A stretch of DNA of 64,000 nt from Sphaerolaimus hirsutus (Eukaryota; Nematoda; Chromadorea; Monhysterida; Sphaerolaimidae): assembly GCA_964036195.1 (NCBI GenBank), contig OZ038451.1, positions 4,902,529-4,966,528 on the forward strand. The letters run 5' to 3'. Of this stretch, positions 33,849-45,054 are shown in pieces; the stretch's first letter is position 1; each line of letters opens with the position of its first letter. The position numbers and the translations under genes were made by a program. The notes beneath the pieces are model-generated. The model was not told where the DNA came from, did no database searches, and worked only from the letters and a program-made list of their open reading frames with translations.

Positions 33849-35708
33849 TAGCATTCGAAAAAATCACCGATTTTTGGGAAAATATATATAAATATATCAC
33901 TCCAATATTGGAAAAAATATAAATATATATAAATCACTCTAGGTCTCCAGAAAATATAATTAAATTACTGAAAAAATAACTCTAAGCTCGAAAAAAATCT
34001 CAAAAAATCACTTGCATATTATTTCAATTTCAAGCAATATTCTGGGCTTTATTTACCATTTGCAAGCACAAAAAATGTACTCTAAGATACCACAGTCCAT
34101 TTATTATCATTCCACAAGCAGTATTCATTTATACAGTTTTTTACAAGTGAAAACATCAAGCAAATATCACAGAAAAATTCAACCTTCAGTTCAACCTCAA
34201 TGAAAACTTCAAAAATATTTTGCACTGCAAATATTTAGCTCTCAACCTACCAACCTCAACCTGGTTCTGACAATAGACGTTTGACTAAATAGGTGCTCAT
34301 GCTCAGCACTTTTCCATTGGTAATGTGCTGTGAAAACTCATTTTTGGGCACATGGCTACATTTTGGCAACATTGTGATGACACTAGTGGCTCTGGTGACA
34401 CCATGGTGACAGTTTTCCACAGTTGTTCCCAATATTTGACAACAGCCGACATTGTTGCATGTCACCAAGCATTGTCAGTTTTCAAATATGGTAAACTGAG
34501 CTTGCAAATACTGTAGAAAAAGTTTGATCACATCAAATTGGTATTTTTTGATTCAAAGTCATGTTTTATTTCAGAAAAGTATGTTAAAAGATAGAGAGAT
34601 GCTTAATACCTAAAATATAACCATAGAATTCATAGCAGGATGACATAAATAAAAAGTTACTTAAACAGTTAACATTTTTGTCACATACAAAATGAAAACT
34701 AACTGATAGTGATGTCACCATTTGCCATCATTTGAGTTTGAGTTGTGATCAAACTAGTGTTTGCCAACACCATCCCACCAAAATTCATGCCATTTGTGAA
34801 AACTGAACATACTGTATTTCCTCGAATACCCCCTGGGGGGTTTATTTTTCAGAGTGGAAATTTTGAGGGGGGTCAAACGAGGGGGATATTTCGAGGGGGG
34901 GGGTTATCATTTTGCCAGAAAATTTTCAAATCCCATTACTTAATTGTTGTTTGAAATGTACACAAACGTCAAAAAATGCAACAAAAACCGCCATTTATAA
35001 CACTCTATGGACTTATAAATATATGTATGTAGACAGTATATAACCAGTTCTAACATCACACAGTCATTGTTTTTAACATGTGTTCTGCATTTCCCGGATC
35101 ACAAACCACATTATGTTCTCTATTCAGTAAATTGGGGTGGGGTATTTCGAGGGGGGTTATAAGTTCATAGTGCCCATTTTGAGGGGGGATTTCGCGACGG
35201 GGGGGGGGTTTATAAGTTCATAGTGCCCATTTTGAGGGGGGTATTTCTCAACAGGGGGTATTTTGAGGGGGGGGGGGAGGTATTTCGAGGAAATATGGTA
35301 TATAGCATTCAGTAGTGGAAAACTTGATGGAAACATGTCACCATTTTTGGCCATTTCAGTTTTCAAAAAAGTCAGGGTGAAAACTAATGTGTGTAGGCTA
35401 ATAATATTTACCTGCTTCAAATACAATTTTAACCCAATAATGCTCTACTCTACAGAGAGGTTTTCTGGAGAAAATCCCTGCAGATTTCTCTTGCACAGAT
35501 AGCATGTTTTACTCATTAAGCGCAATCATTGCACCACAATGTATCAAGTATGAGTGATTTTCTCAGTGATTTTTTTTCAAATTTAAAAAATATATATAAA
35601 TATATCACTCAGAATTTGGAAAAAAATATAAATATATATAAATCACGGGTTATTTATATTTATTGTGATTTTCAAAAATATAAATCACGGGTTATTTTTT
35701 GAATGCTA
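33849..35708. mobile_element. 1.86-kb hAT-like element inserted only in the left arm
   Basis: Ends TAGCATTCGAAAAAATCAC and TTTTTTGAATGCTA, flanked by the perfect 8-bp duplication ATCCCGGT (33841-33848 and 35709-35716). The right arm holds the uninterrupted site (38782-38789). Subterminal TATAAATATATCACT reiterations occur at both ends. It contains a nested CCTCGAAATACC-type MITE at about 34812-35301 and no long frame. A related end is at about 52720-52850. Confidence 0.93.
34812..35301. mobile_element. MITE of the CCTCGAAATACCCC family, nested
   Basis: Left TACTGTATTTCCTCGAATAC, right TATTTCGAGGAAATATGGTA, with repeated CATAGTGCCCATTTTGAGGG modules. Confidence 0.7.
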
Positions 35709-35920
35709 ATCCCGGTCAGAAAACATTTGCCGAGCTCCACTGTCCTGTCCCTGGGCTAAACATAAAATGTGCCAGGAATGGCATTTTTATATGATCATTT
35801 TGTAGGTATAATATGGTAGTTTGCAAAAATGTTGCGCATAACTGCAAATTTCGAATGCTAATGCACTATTACAAATGCATTCAATGCAGTGCCCATCACT
35901 ATAAATTTAGGTATATATAC

Positions 35921-36458
35921 AGGGTGCGGCAATTTAGACCTGCGCTCTAGATTTCGAATATCTTGTCACTTGGTGGTTGGATTTATGTCAAATTTTAAGT
36001 CAACATTCACAACCAAATAGGAAAGGATCCCTGAAAATATGGCTGCTATAACTCCTCTCGTTCACAAGTCATTCATGCAAACGCGTAATTGTCACTTTTC
36101 CACCACCTAGCTTTACGACCAATTCCGCAAGCGCCCGCCGATTTCCTTATGGGCATAGCGAATTGGTGGCGGGCATGCACGCATTTAGGCATGCAGCTGC
36201 GAAAAGGAAATCAGAAAAAAACCCTTTAAAAAACAATCCAATCCCGATCCCGGTCCCGAGAAGACAAACCCGTTTGAACGATAACACAAGGTGGTGGAAG
36301 TTGTCAATTACGCGTTTTCATGAATGACTTGTGAACGAGTGGAGCTATCGCTGTCATATTTTCAGGGATCCTTTCCTATTTAGTTGTTAATGTTGACCTA
36401 TAATTTGACATTAATCCGACGACCCAGTGACAAGTTATTCGAAATCTAGAGCGGAGGT
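35921..36458. mobile_element. Mariner-like inverted-repeat element at the duplication centre
   Basis: Begins CAGGGTGCGGCAATTTAGAC after TATATATA and contains a long internal inverted repeat (CACTTTTCCACCACCT and its mirror). It runs into the gap. Similar to 57825-58370. Confidence 0.75.
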
Positions 36459-36658
36459 NNNNNNNNNNNNNNNNNNNNNNNNNNNNNNNNNNNNNNNNNN
36501 NNNNNNNNNNNNNNNNNNNNNNNNNNNNNNNNNNNNNNNNNNNNNNNNNNNNNNNNNNNNNNNNNNNNNNNNNNNNNNNNNNNNNNNNNNNNNNNNNNNN
36601 NNNNNNNNNNNNNNNNNNNNNNNNNNNNNNNNNNNNNNNNNNNNNNNNNNNNNNNNNN
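36459..36658. other. Assembly gap, 200 N
   Basis: Exactly 200 unknown bases inside the spacer between the inverted arms. It makes the arm-to-arm join depend on scaffolding. Confidence 0.99.
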
Positions 36659-37689
36659 GGAGGTCTTATTCAAGGATATACGTAGGACGAAACGTTATGA
36701 GTGCATTTTGCGTCAAATCGCATTGTCTTGAAGTGATATTTTATCAATTATACTCGGCGGACCACAATGTATGTGTAGAATTCTACCATAATTTAATGAG
36801 TAACATCTTGTGATAAATAACTGACTTAATTATTCCAATCTAAAAACGAAAGATTATGATGAAAAACTGTATAATTTTTGGTTTATTATTCAAATGGGTT
36901 ATGGTAGGTCTCCATACTAAGTGTGATGTCCGCCGAGTATATCTGCATCACGCGGGTGTGCTGCACACTGCGCATATGTATTCAACAGAGTAAAGTATTT
37001 ACCTGTTTTTCTTACGTAAGCAAGCAGAAAAGTTTATCCGCGGTAGATGGCTGTGACGTCAAACGGACGTCAAGTAGTGAATTATTTATGTATGAACTGA
37101 AAAACACATTTTATTGTAACCAGGCAGTGCTCAAATTCGATTTTGAAGCATCTTAACAATACTAATACGAAAGTGTAATATGTTGGACAATGTGTTCTTA
37201 CTGTTCAGCATCGTGATCGGGATCGGGATTGGCATTTTTGGGATTGAAATTAGCGTTCGAGGATCGGGATATGACCAAAATTTCTGGTTGTCAGGGTTTT
37301 CAAAATCTTTGGCAAAAAGGGTTTAAACACCGTTGGAAACCGAGGTGGTAGTAGGATAAAATTTGTCCCTTTAAAACAATGTGCCTACACACACTAGTTT
37401 TCACCGTGACTTCGCGTGAAAACTGGAATTTTTTCAAATGCAAATTAATGAACACGGTTGAAAAATTTTATCTAAATTTTGTTAAATTTAAATTAATGAA
37501 AGTTAAAATTTGAAAAATTTAAAGCTAAAACACATATAGCATGCAAAAAGAGTAGGCTGGATGTCGCCATGTGGCCATTTCAGTTTTCACATCGGTCACG
37601 GTGAAAACTAGTGTGTGTAGGGCCATTGGAATGGGACTGGCGCCATTTGTAGGTGCTGTGCAATGACTGTACTGTATACATAGTATGTA
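36659..37689. repeat. Spacer between inverted arms: MITE ends and small inverted repeats
   Basis: Holds a CTTATTCAAGGATATACG MITE end (36664-36683). An inverted repeat at about 36752-36942 is bounded by TATACTCGGCGGACC and GTCCGCCGAGTATA, with a relative at about 60690-60868. Another MITE at about 37385-37626 runs from CTACACACACTAGTTTTCAC to AAACTAGTGTGTGTAGGGCC. No gene seen. Confidence 0.6.
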
Positions 37690-38109
37690 TACCGTATATT
37701 CTCGAATAAGTCCCCCAGGGAGTTATTTTTTCGTCAGAAGTTTTTGAGGGGGGAGTTATTAGAGAGGGGGGTTATTCGAGGGGGGGGGAGTTTTTTTCGT
37801 CACAATTTTCAGTAGAATGTATGATTGATTTACTGCACAAATAGGGCAAATTTGGTAGTATAAATCACTTGTAGGAATACAAAAGTCACAATTCGCAGTC
37901 AAATCAATGTTAGTGAACTCTAACTGCAAGATAATACATGTATTTAGATACTAACTACATAAATCGTTTTTAGTAAGGGTTAAATGTTGAATGAATGTTT
38001 TCTACCCATCAAAGTGGGGAGAGTTATTCGAGGGGGGGAGTTATTGTTTCCTCACACTCACAAGAGGGGGGACTTATTCGAGAGGGGGGACTTATTCGAG
38101 GATATACGA
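37690..38109. mobile_element. TA-flanked MITE (TCTCGAATAAGTCCCCC type)
   Basis: Left TACCGTATATTCTCGAATAA, right CTTATTCGAGGATATACGAT, with repeated TTATTCGAGGGGGG modules. It borders the right arm of the inverted duplication. Confidence 0.75.
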
Positions 38110-38221
38110 TATATACCTACCTAAATTTATAGTGATGGGCACTGCATTGAATGCATTTGTAATAGTGCATTAGCATTCGCAACAGAGAGATATGGTGAGG
38201 TGGGGGAATTTGCAGTTATGT

Positions 38222-38642
38222 TGCGATTACAGCTCGGGCGTAAAATTGAGCGGCAAAAAATTGATTTTGGGGCGTAAAATTAATTATAGGTGAATGGATA
38301 AAGATATGGTGTTGTAATTTCAGTGAAAGAAAGCGCACATGCAGATGTTGCTTGTGTCCAAAGTTCATCAGTTTATTTTTATTGTACTAGAAGTTATGAA
38401 TTTTGGCGCAAATTTTTTTAATTTTACGCCAGTTACAGCGCATAATTGGAAAAATTGTGCTAAAATTCATAACTCCCAGTATGATTAAAATAAACTCATG
38501 AGCTTCGGACACAAGAAACGTCTGCCCAAGCTTTCTTTGACTGAAATAACAATGTCGTATCTTTATCCATTCATCTGTAATTGATTTTATGCCCAAAATC
38601 AATTTTACGCCCAATCAATTTTACGCCCAAGCTGTAATCGCA
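38222..38642. mobile_element. 421-bp inverted-repeat element inserted only in the right arm
   Basis: Ends TGCGATTACAGCTCGGGCG and CGCCCAAGCTGTAATCGCA, with GGGCGTAAAATTGA-type arms. The left arm reads GCAGTTATGCGCAAC straight through (near 35830-35850). Flanking duplication is imperfect. Confidence 0.8.
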
Positions 38643-39031
38643 GCATTACGCGCAACATTTTTGCAAACTAAATACCATATTATACCTACAAAATTATCAT
38701 ATAAAAATGCCATTCCTGGCACATTTTATGTTTAGCCCAGGGACCGTGACAGGAGGGTGGAGCTCGGCGAATGTTTCCTGTACCGGGATTGTGGTTTCGG
38801 GATCGAGATTGGGATTTGCAAAATTTCCGGATTGGGATTTTGAAAATTCGGGATCGGGATCGGGACCACAAAATCCCGCAATTTTATCGGGATTCGGTAT
38901 CGGTATACCGTTGGAACGCCAGTGCATACCGCACACAGTTCGAACCAATGTCATGATAATATCAAACCGATCCGACTGGCGAAGTTCTGAAATTGCGCTA
39001 AAAATGCTCGCGTCAAATAACAATCCGGGGA

Positions 39032-39039
39032 TATAAAAG
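39032..39039 (+). promoter_or_regulatory. TATA box of the defensin-VWD gene
   Basis: TATAAAAG in GGGATATAAAAGGGGCCC, 86 bp upstream of the ATG and conserved in the broken copy. It implies transcription starting near 39065. Confidence 0.78.
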
Positions 39040-39125
39040 GGGCCCTGCGATGACCAGAAATCATCACTTTCTGGTGAATTTCAAAGACCAAAGGAACTTA
39101 AAAAGAAGATAAAAGGAGATAAAAA

Positions 39126-42100
39126 ATGGCATTTTGGACCGTGGTCGCGCTGCTGGCTGCAATTGCGTCATTTGCAAATGGTAATTTTGATCTGCGTCCC
39201 TTTGTGATGATGGGTGCAGGGAATGGGGATGATATTGCTCGTAGGTGTATAGTTTTATGTAAAAGCGCCGTGGCGCTTCTGGCGCTTGGCGCTATTTTGC
39301 TGTGGCACCATTGGCGCTTGGCGCTCGCATGCCAAAAGCGCCATGGCGCTTGGCGTCTGGATCTTTTTGCATCAGTAGTTTTCATACAGGATATTGTGCT
39401 TGCAATTTGGATCGATTTTTTGTGATGATCAGCCGATAAAATAAGTTTGACTGAAGTAGTTTTTTTCCCAGTAGTGTTCCAAACCCAATGTTGTGTTCAA
39501 CAGGTTTTCTAAATCCTTTCATGTAACTATATCTTTTAGGTGTCAAATGTCGATCACTTCAAACACCTCCAATAACTCCACATTTTGACACTTTTGTGAT
39601 AATTAGGGATAGTTGCAGCAATTAAGCAAAATCTGCAGCATTAACTTAAGTTGATAATTAGGTAAATAAACACCTTCCCGATCAAGTCCGGCCCCCTATT
39701 TTTATTTTCACTTCGCATGCCCTATCTCCGGTTGTGGGAAGAGTGGAAAGCTAATGCTTGTGGGGTATGTAGGTGCAACCCCCCACTACCCCTCATGAAT
39801 AAATAGGGCAGCGGCGACTCATTTTAGAGGGGGTCGCTGTATACGTGAAAATTTTTTGCAGCGTTTTCAGTGTCCCGCACAGGTCCGGCCCCTTTTAGCT
39901 TTCCACCCCTCCCACAACCGGAGATAGGGCGTACGAAGTGAAAATAAAAATAGAGGGCCGGACTTGATCGGGAAGGTGTTTACATGTCAAATGTCATAAA
40001 AAGTGTCAAAAGGCATGCACAATGCCAATTTTACAGGGCATTTTAAATTTATGACTTTTGACAACTTTCACAACATTGGACATTTTGCAAGGCACATATA
40101 ACATACTTTTGACACCTTGCAAATCATTTAACATTTTTTTTCCAGGGAATTTTGCATGACATTTTACATTTTACAGTGTCTGAAAGTGGCACGAGATAAA
40201 CCTTTATTCTTCCTATGCAAAATGCATTCACACCCAAACCTTCACAGGTGGCACCTACCCTCCAGACCAATGTGAAATGAAAGCCCTGGGAAAGGGTTTA
40301 TGCAACAAGGGGGATGGCAACTGCGCAGAGGTGTGCACAAAGCAGGGCTACAATGGCGGCAGATGCAATGATTTGGATGTCTGCATGTGCTACCCCAAGG
40401 AAGGTGAGTATTTGCGTGCATTTTTAAATATGAAATATTCAATAGCTGTGTGGCCCAGCGTCATCGGTTGGAGCCTGGCTATGAGTGCAATGATGACTGG
40501 CACGGGTTCGATTCCGGCTGATGGCAGTGAACTTTTTGCACTCGTTCAATACCAATTACGATATTTGTCACCATATTTTGATGAAACATAAATCAATTAC
40601 AAACATAAAGTATATTCATCAGCCGCTCTTTTACAATCAATTTTACAGGTTGTGAAGACGCTATGGTATTTGGTGAGCCATTATACTATACATGGGATGG
40701 CAATCAGTTCTGGTCTCATTGGTTGGGCAGGCACACTCTGGCAAAGTTTGCAGGGAACAAAAACGCTGATCTGCCTCCATTCAACATTTATCTGACTAAC
40801 AAGTGAGTCAAAATGCACGAGGCTATCGATGTGTATGAGTTTCCCAAGTAAACAGAAACTCCATCCAAAGTGTCTGAAATTTTTCTTTTTGAACTCAACC
40901 TAGGCGGCGCAAGGTCTTAATTTGCGCTTCCGACATTCAAATTAGCCAAATTTTCACCTTGTGACACCTTTTTTCAGAGCCATTATGTGAAGTTGGCAGC
41001 CAGCCAGAAATTAGAAAATCGCTATAAATTTAATAAGTTTTGCTAAAAATAGGTTTATGATCATGTATATAGGTGAAAATAGTGATTATAGAGACAAAAA
41101 TTGGCAAAATGGAGAAACTTTAGCACTTTCTAGCTGATTTTGAGCTTTCACTCTCGTTTTGTACAATACACACTTGTGAATGTCACAATGTGACAGTGAA
41201 ATTTCTGCTTGTGACACCAAAAATTCTGCTTGTGACCAGGGTTGGCAAAATCTCAGAAAAAAATAAAAATAAAATAAAAATAAAATAGAAAATTAAAGAA
41301 TAAAATAAAATTAAAATGTAAAATTGAAGAATAAAATAAAAATAAAATACAATTTTAGTAAAAATATAATACAATTTTAGTAAAAAGAATTTTACTAAAA
41401 TCAATCCTGGTCACAAACTAAAATAAAAAATAAAAATAAAATAAAAATAAAATGAAAAATTGAAGAATAAAATAAAAATAAAATGGAAAATTGAAGAATA
41501 AAATAAAAATAAAATACAATTTTAATAAAAATAAAATACAATTTTAGTAAAAAGAATTTTACTAAAACCAACCCTGCTTGTGACATTCACAAGTGCACAA
41601 GCACTTACGCCACCCATGGAACTCACATTTGTAACAAATATTAGAGTTATAGTAACATAGTGAAATTGCATGCAATTTTTTTGCAAAATACCTAGTGAAT
41701 AAGTACTAAAAATGTCAGCTGTGGTTTGAAAAAGTTTCAATGCTTGTATTTTTAAAAGAAAACACATTGGGTTTTTTAAACCTTTGAAGAAAACCTCAGC
41801 CATTCATATTACAAACGACACAGGTGTGAATATGGTGACTGCAGCCAGCGTACCAACACGTGGTTTGGCTCGTATCCAAATGTGCTTGAAGTGGAGATTT
41901 TTGGGGTGCATCTTAATGTGACCATCAACAACAGGAAGGAGAGATTCTTTCAGGTATATCGTATAATCAAACTGATTTGTTGCTGATTTTTTATTATAGC
42001 TCAGTCCTCCCTCACTTATCTCCTCTCCTCCCTCAGTATTCTGATTCAAGTTTACTCTCATTTGATTTGATTTGATTTGTCAATATGCACTGTATTCTTT

Positions 42101-45041
42101 CAATTGTGCTTTGCTACTTGGCAGGCACCATTTTCCCAGGTGCCTTTTCATTTTTATTCTCATCCCAACATGGGGGACTTATTTCATTTATTGCATATCT
42201 GGGTGTGGCAATTTTTGATTATCAATTGATCAACTGATCAATTTTTGATAAATATTTACTAGTCAAAAACACTTCAACTTAAACAAATTAAACATTGCCA
42301 TTCCAGGCAAATGGCGTCCCTGTAAGTTTGCCATGGACATGGAAAAAGGGAAACGCAGACAGGGGATTCATTCAAGTGGAGCGCATCTATGTCAACTCAT
42401 ACTGCCCAAAATGTTCTGGGCTGCGCATTTCCACCAGCTCTGGGCTAAAGGTTTTGGTCACCGCTGGAGTGAGGAATGTCCAAGTGTATCTACCTGAGGT
42501 ATGTTTAATTCATCAAACTTTTTCCTGGCATGCATTGTACCGTATTACCTCGAAATACCCCCAGGGGGATCATTATTTCCCCAGCAAATTTTCAGGGGGG
42601 GGGGGGGTAATTCGAGGGGGGCTTATTCGAGGGGGTCTGTTATTTCGCCAGAAATTTTGTGAAATTCCACGTTCTGAGACATCTCAGAAAAATCAAGCCA
42701 TTACATCGACGTATATGCGTTTATAGACGTAAATATATGACTGTATATGACACCCTGCCCTAACGTCACTCAGTCATTGGTTTCAACGTGTGTTCTGTAT
42801 CATACAGATCACCAACTGCGGTATTTTTTGTGTACATTCTCTTTACACTAAACTTGGGGGGTATTTCGAGGGTGTATATTATTTCCTCAGCAAAATTTTT
42901 GGGGGGGGGGTATTTCAAGGGGGGTCAATTCAAAGGTGGGTAAATTCGAGGTAATACGGTAAATGTATCCGCAACAACAAGCTAAAATGATGTACAAAAC
43001 GTGATTCACCAACTTTCAGACGCCTGAGTACCTGGGCAATGTGAGAGGTGCACTGGGTCTCTTTGATGGCAACCGCGCAAATGACATCCAGTTGCCCAAT
43101 GGGCGCGTTTTCCACCCCGGACCCATGCGCGACAACAACAAAGGTGCCCAATTCCTCCATGCCTGGCAGAGTGACGACCGCATCGAGTCAGTTTTCGAGC
43201 TTTATATTGGAACTTTTTTGTTAAACTCCATTCACTTTATACCCTGCACGCGTGGTTCCCGCTGGAAGGTTGCCAACTTTTTTACGCATGCGATTTTCAT
43301 AAAAAGTTGAAAATCTCATCGTTGTTATAACGTTATATGTTAACTTATCCACAACAATAATTTTTTCATCTTTTATACAAAAATCGCATGCTTTATCGTC
43401 TTTGGCACGCTTCCAGTTTCAACGTGAGACATAAATGAGTGCGAGGGGAAAGTATTATGTCCGCCGAGTATAATTTTTTTATTGCATCCCAACTCCATTT
43501 CACACAGATTCAAAAGGTTGCCAAAACGCGTGAAGGAACAAAACTGTGACAAACCTGTCATTGCAAGGAAAATTAAGGAGCTATGTGATCAGAAAATGGC
43601 TGCCGCTATTGAACCTTGTCTCAGTGGGCCGTACGACACCTATTGGATTCGCGAATTTGGTCTTAAGCGGTATGGAAGTGCATGGTATAACGCAGTTAGG
43701 GCTAATTACAATAGGTGAGTGGTGGACATTTATATAAACGCAACAAAAAAAATTGAATTTTAGTCTCTTTGGCATGGCTGCAATAGAGTGATGGAAAAAG
43801 CACATTGCCAAAAGCACAAAAGCACAAAAGAGTAATTTTCCCCTGGAAAACGTAAAAGGTACTACTTTTTACATGTGAGAGTGTCAGTTTTACACTGGAA
43901 CGCATAATAGATGTCATTTTGAGTGATTATTTAGTATTGTTTAGAAAAATGATATGATTTCTTCTAAATTTCTTATGTTAGCGACAGAAAATTGTAATTT
44001 TAGCAACAAAAATACATTTTTTCTGTACTCATGTACTTTTAAAATGTACGCGTAAAAGTGAGTACATTACTTTTTTCAAAAGTATATGTAAATGTATTTA
44101 CCGCGTACTCGCGTACGCGTATTTTTCGAGTAAATGTAGGTTCATTTTAACAACTGTGGGGTGCACTTCTGGCGAAATCTAAAAAAAGTGAAATTAATTG
44201 TCAATAAATTTTTCTCAATAAAACATCCATGTTTTCCGCAGGTGGCTGCCCGGCTATATGCAACAACGCCTGGTGCCAGTCCCAGACCCTGTAACAAGCC
44301 CTGTCAAATGTCAAATGTCATGCAAAGTGTCAAAGGTAACGTAAAATGCCCAGTAAAATGGCAAATGTACGTTTGCCATTTTGCAGGGCATTTTCCATGA
44401 CTTTAGACACTTTGCATGACATTTGACATTTGACAGGGCATTTTACAGGGTCTGGGACTGCCTCCAGGATGCAGCCATAGCCCAGTGTCGCGTGGATGTG
44501 TGCGCCGCGAACAAACCAAACGACCCAGTCGAGGGCGGCGTTTGCGATGCTCTGGCCAGCGTGGAGCAGTTTTGCAAGATGTATAAATATAAAGTGCCCG
44601 GTTTCAAGTTGACCAGCTATCACAGTGAAGATTTTTGCCGTGAGTTGATCATTTCAATTGTTTTTACAAATCCCGGTATACTCGGCGTCCAAATTTACAA
44701 GTTTTAGTCGATCAGAATATTCAGCATTAAAAAATTAATAAAAAGTAAGTGGAAAGAAAAGTAAACGAAATGAACTTTCCCAAGAAATGAAATGGAGAAG
44801 TTTCCAAGTGTATATTCAAGTAAATACATCACGCCAGTACCCGAATTCGATCGCAGCACTCAAGTGCGGCCGCAACGCCGTGTTCCGCGACTGCGTGGGC
44901 TGCGCGCGCACTTGCACCGGGCCGAAACGGCGTCAAAAATGCGAGTCCGACTGCGCGGCGGCCGGCTGCAGCTGCAAGCCCGGCTACGTGCTCGACGAGG
45001 GCAAGGGCGCCTGCGTGCGCGTCAACAAGTGCAGCAACTGA
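39126..45041 (+). CDS. Secreted 482-aa protein: defensin-like module, VWD, C8 and TIL domains
   Basis: Ten exons, all joining in phase at GT-AG: 39126-39180, 40248-40403, 40649-40802, 41824-41953, 42307-42498, 43020-43186, 43508-43714, 44242-44272, 44468-44639, 44857-45041 (1449 nt). Residues 1-19 are a signal peptide (MAFWTVVALLAAIASFANG). Residues 37-66 have CX6CX3CX9CX5CXC with GGRC, the invertebrate CS-alpha-beta defensin pattern. About 72-285 is a divergent VWD domain with YYTWDGNQFW and GLFDGNRANDIQ. About 285-421 holds exactly eight cysteines (C8). About 422-482 is a ten-cysteine TIL domain ending at TGA. VWD-C8-TIL is the assembly module of mucin and von Willebrand-type proteins, so an extracellular matrix or mucus role with an antimicrobial head is a reasonable inference. 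Exons 8 and 9 are split by an introner. Confidence 0.93.
39265..39380. repeat. GGCGCC-rich array in intron 1, right arm
   Basis: Reiterated TGGCGCTTGGCGC units ending GATCTTTTTGCATCAGTAG. Orthologous to 33236-33350; a decayed TAGTGATG-family element. Confidence 0.65.
39669..39980. mobile_element. Tc1/mariner-like MITE, TA duplication proven by empty site
   Basis: 312 bp from AACACCTTCCCGATCAAGTC to GACTTGATCGGGAAGGTGTT, with TA on both sides. The left arm shows the empty site GGTAAATACATG with a single TA. Same TIR family as 17105-17954. Confidence 0.92.
39983..40194 (+). mobile_element. Introner-family element in intron 1, right arm
   Basis: From ATGTCATAAAAAGTGTCAAA to TTTTACAGTGTCTGAAAGTG, orthologous to 32747-32945. 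It ends about 55 bp before exon 2. The mariner-like element 39669-39980 landed at its edge. Confidence 0.7.
40451..40527 (+). ncRNA. tRNA-like segment (possible SINE head), right arm
   Basis: TGGCCCAGCG...GGTTGGAGC (A-box-like) and GGTTCGATTCC at 40505-40515 (B-box). Orthologous to 32409-32480, in intron 2. Poor T-stem pairing argues against a working tRNA. Confidence 0.4.
40899..41618. mobile_element. 720-bp hAT-like element in intron 3, right arm only
   Basis: Left end CCTAGGCGGCGCAAG, right end CTTACGCCACCCATGG. Flanked by GAACTCAA and GAACTCAC (7 of 8 match). The left arm has one GAACTAAC at this point. It contains the nested insertion 41237-41576. Confidence 0.82.
41237..41576. mobile_element. 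hAT-like AAAATAAA-rich element, TIR CAGGGTTGG
   Basis: Ends CAGGGTTGGCAAAATCTC and CCAACCCTG, with the perfect 8-bp duplication CTTGTGAC on both sides (41229-41236 and 41577-41584). The interior is AAAATAAAAATAAAAT reiteration; open frames through it are spurious. Confidence 0.9.
42539..42961. mobile_element. TA-flanked MITE (ACCGTATTACCTCGAAATACC) in intron 5
   Basis: Left TACCGTATTACCTCGAAATA, right AATTCGAGGTAATACGGTA, about 420 bp, intronic. Closest in structure to 18062-18480. Confidence 0.82.
43230..43475. repeat. Imperfect inverted repeat in intron 6
   Basis: From CCCTGCACGCGTGGTTCCCG to GTCCGCCGAGTATA, with mirrored CGCATGCGATTTT / AAAATCGCATGC parts. A second copy is at 50391-50620. 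A dispersed element of unknown class. Confidence 0.7.
44273..44467 (+). mobile_element. Introner: MITE functioning as a 195-bp intron in the C8 domain
   Basis: Inverted repeat from GTGCCAGTCCCAGACCCTG to CAGGGTCTGGGACTGCCTCCAG. Splicing CTG|GTGCCA...CTCCAG|GATGCA joins codons ...QQRL and DAAIAQC... exactly in phase 0. It leaves a 31-nt upstream exon. Target duplication is no longer clear. Inner motifs GTCAAATGTCATGCAAAGTG and the mirror CACTTTGCATGACATTTGAC fold the whole intron into a hairpin. Confidence 0.87.
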
Positions 45042-45054
45042 GCGCAGTGTGGCC

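Larger units (their letters stand above)
28590..35920 (-). repeat. Left arm of a large head-to-head inverted duplication
   Basis: From about 28590 (GAGTTGTACTTTTTGTGGGT) to about 35920 the sequence is the inverted counterpart of 38110-46067. It shares exons 1-5 and 8-10 of the VWD gene, the TATA box, introners, a tRNA-like segment and 3' flanking elements. It differs by point changes, deletions (exons 6-7, most of exon 10) and insertions (33849-35708, 30813-30990). Confidence 0.92.

Noticed and set aside
39181..39424. Extension of exon 1 into an 80-residue frame
   Set aside because: The donor at 39181 leaves phase 1, which matches exon 2; the extended frame runs through a GGCGCC array and its later donor gives the wrong phase.
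41183..41586. Phe/Leu/Ile-rich minus-strand frames resembling membrane proteins
   Set aside because: They read through AAAATAAA reiterations of the 41237-41576 transposon.
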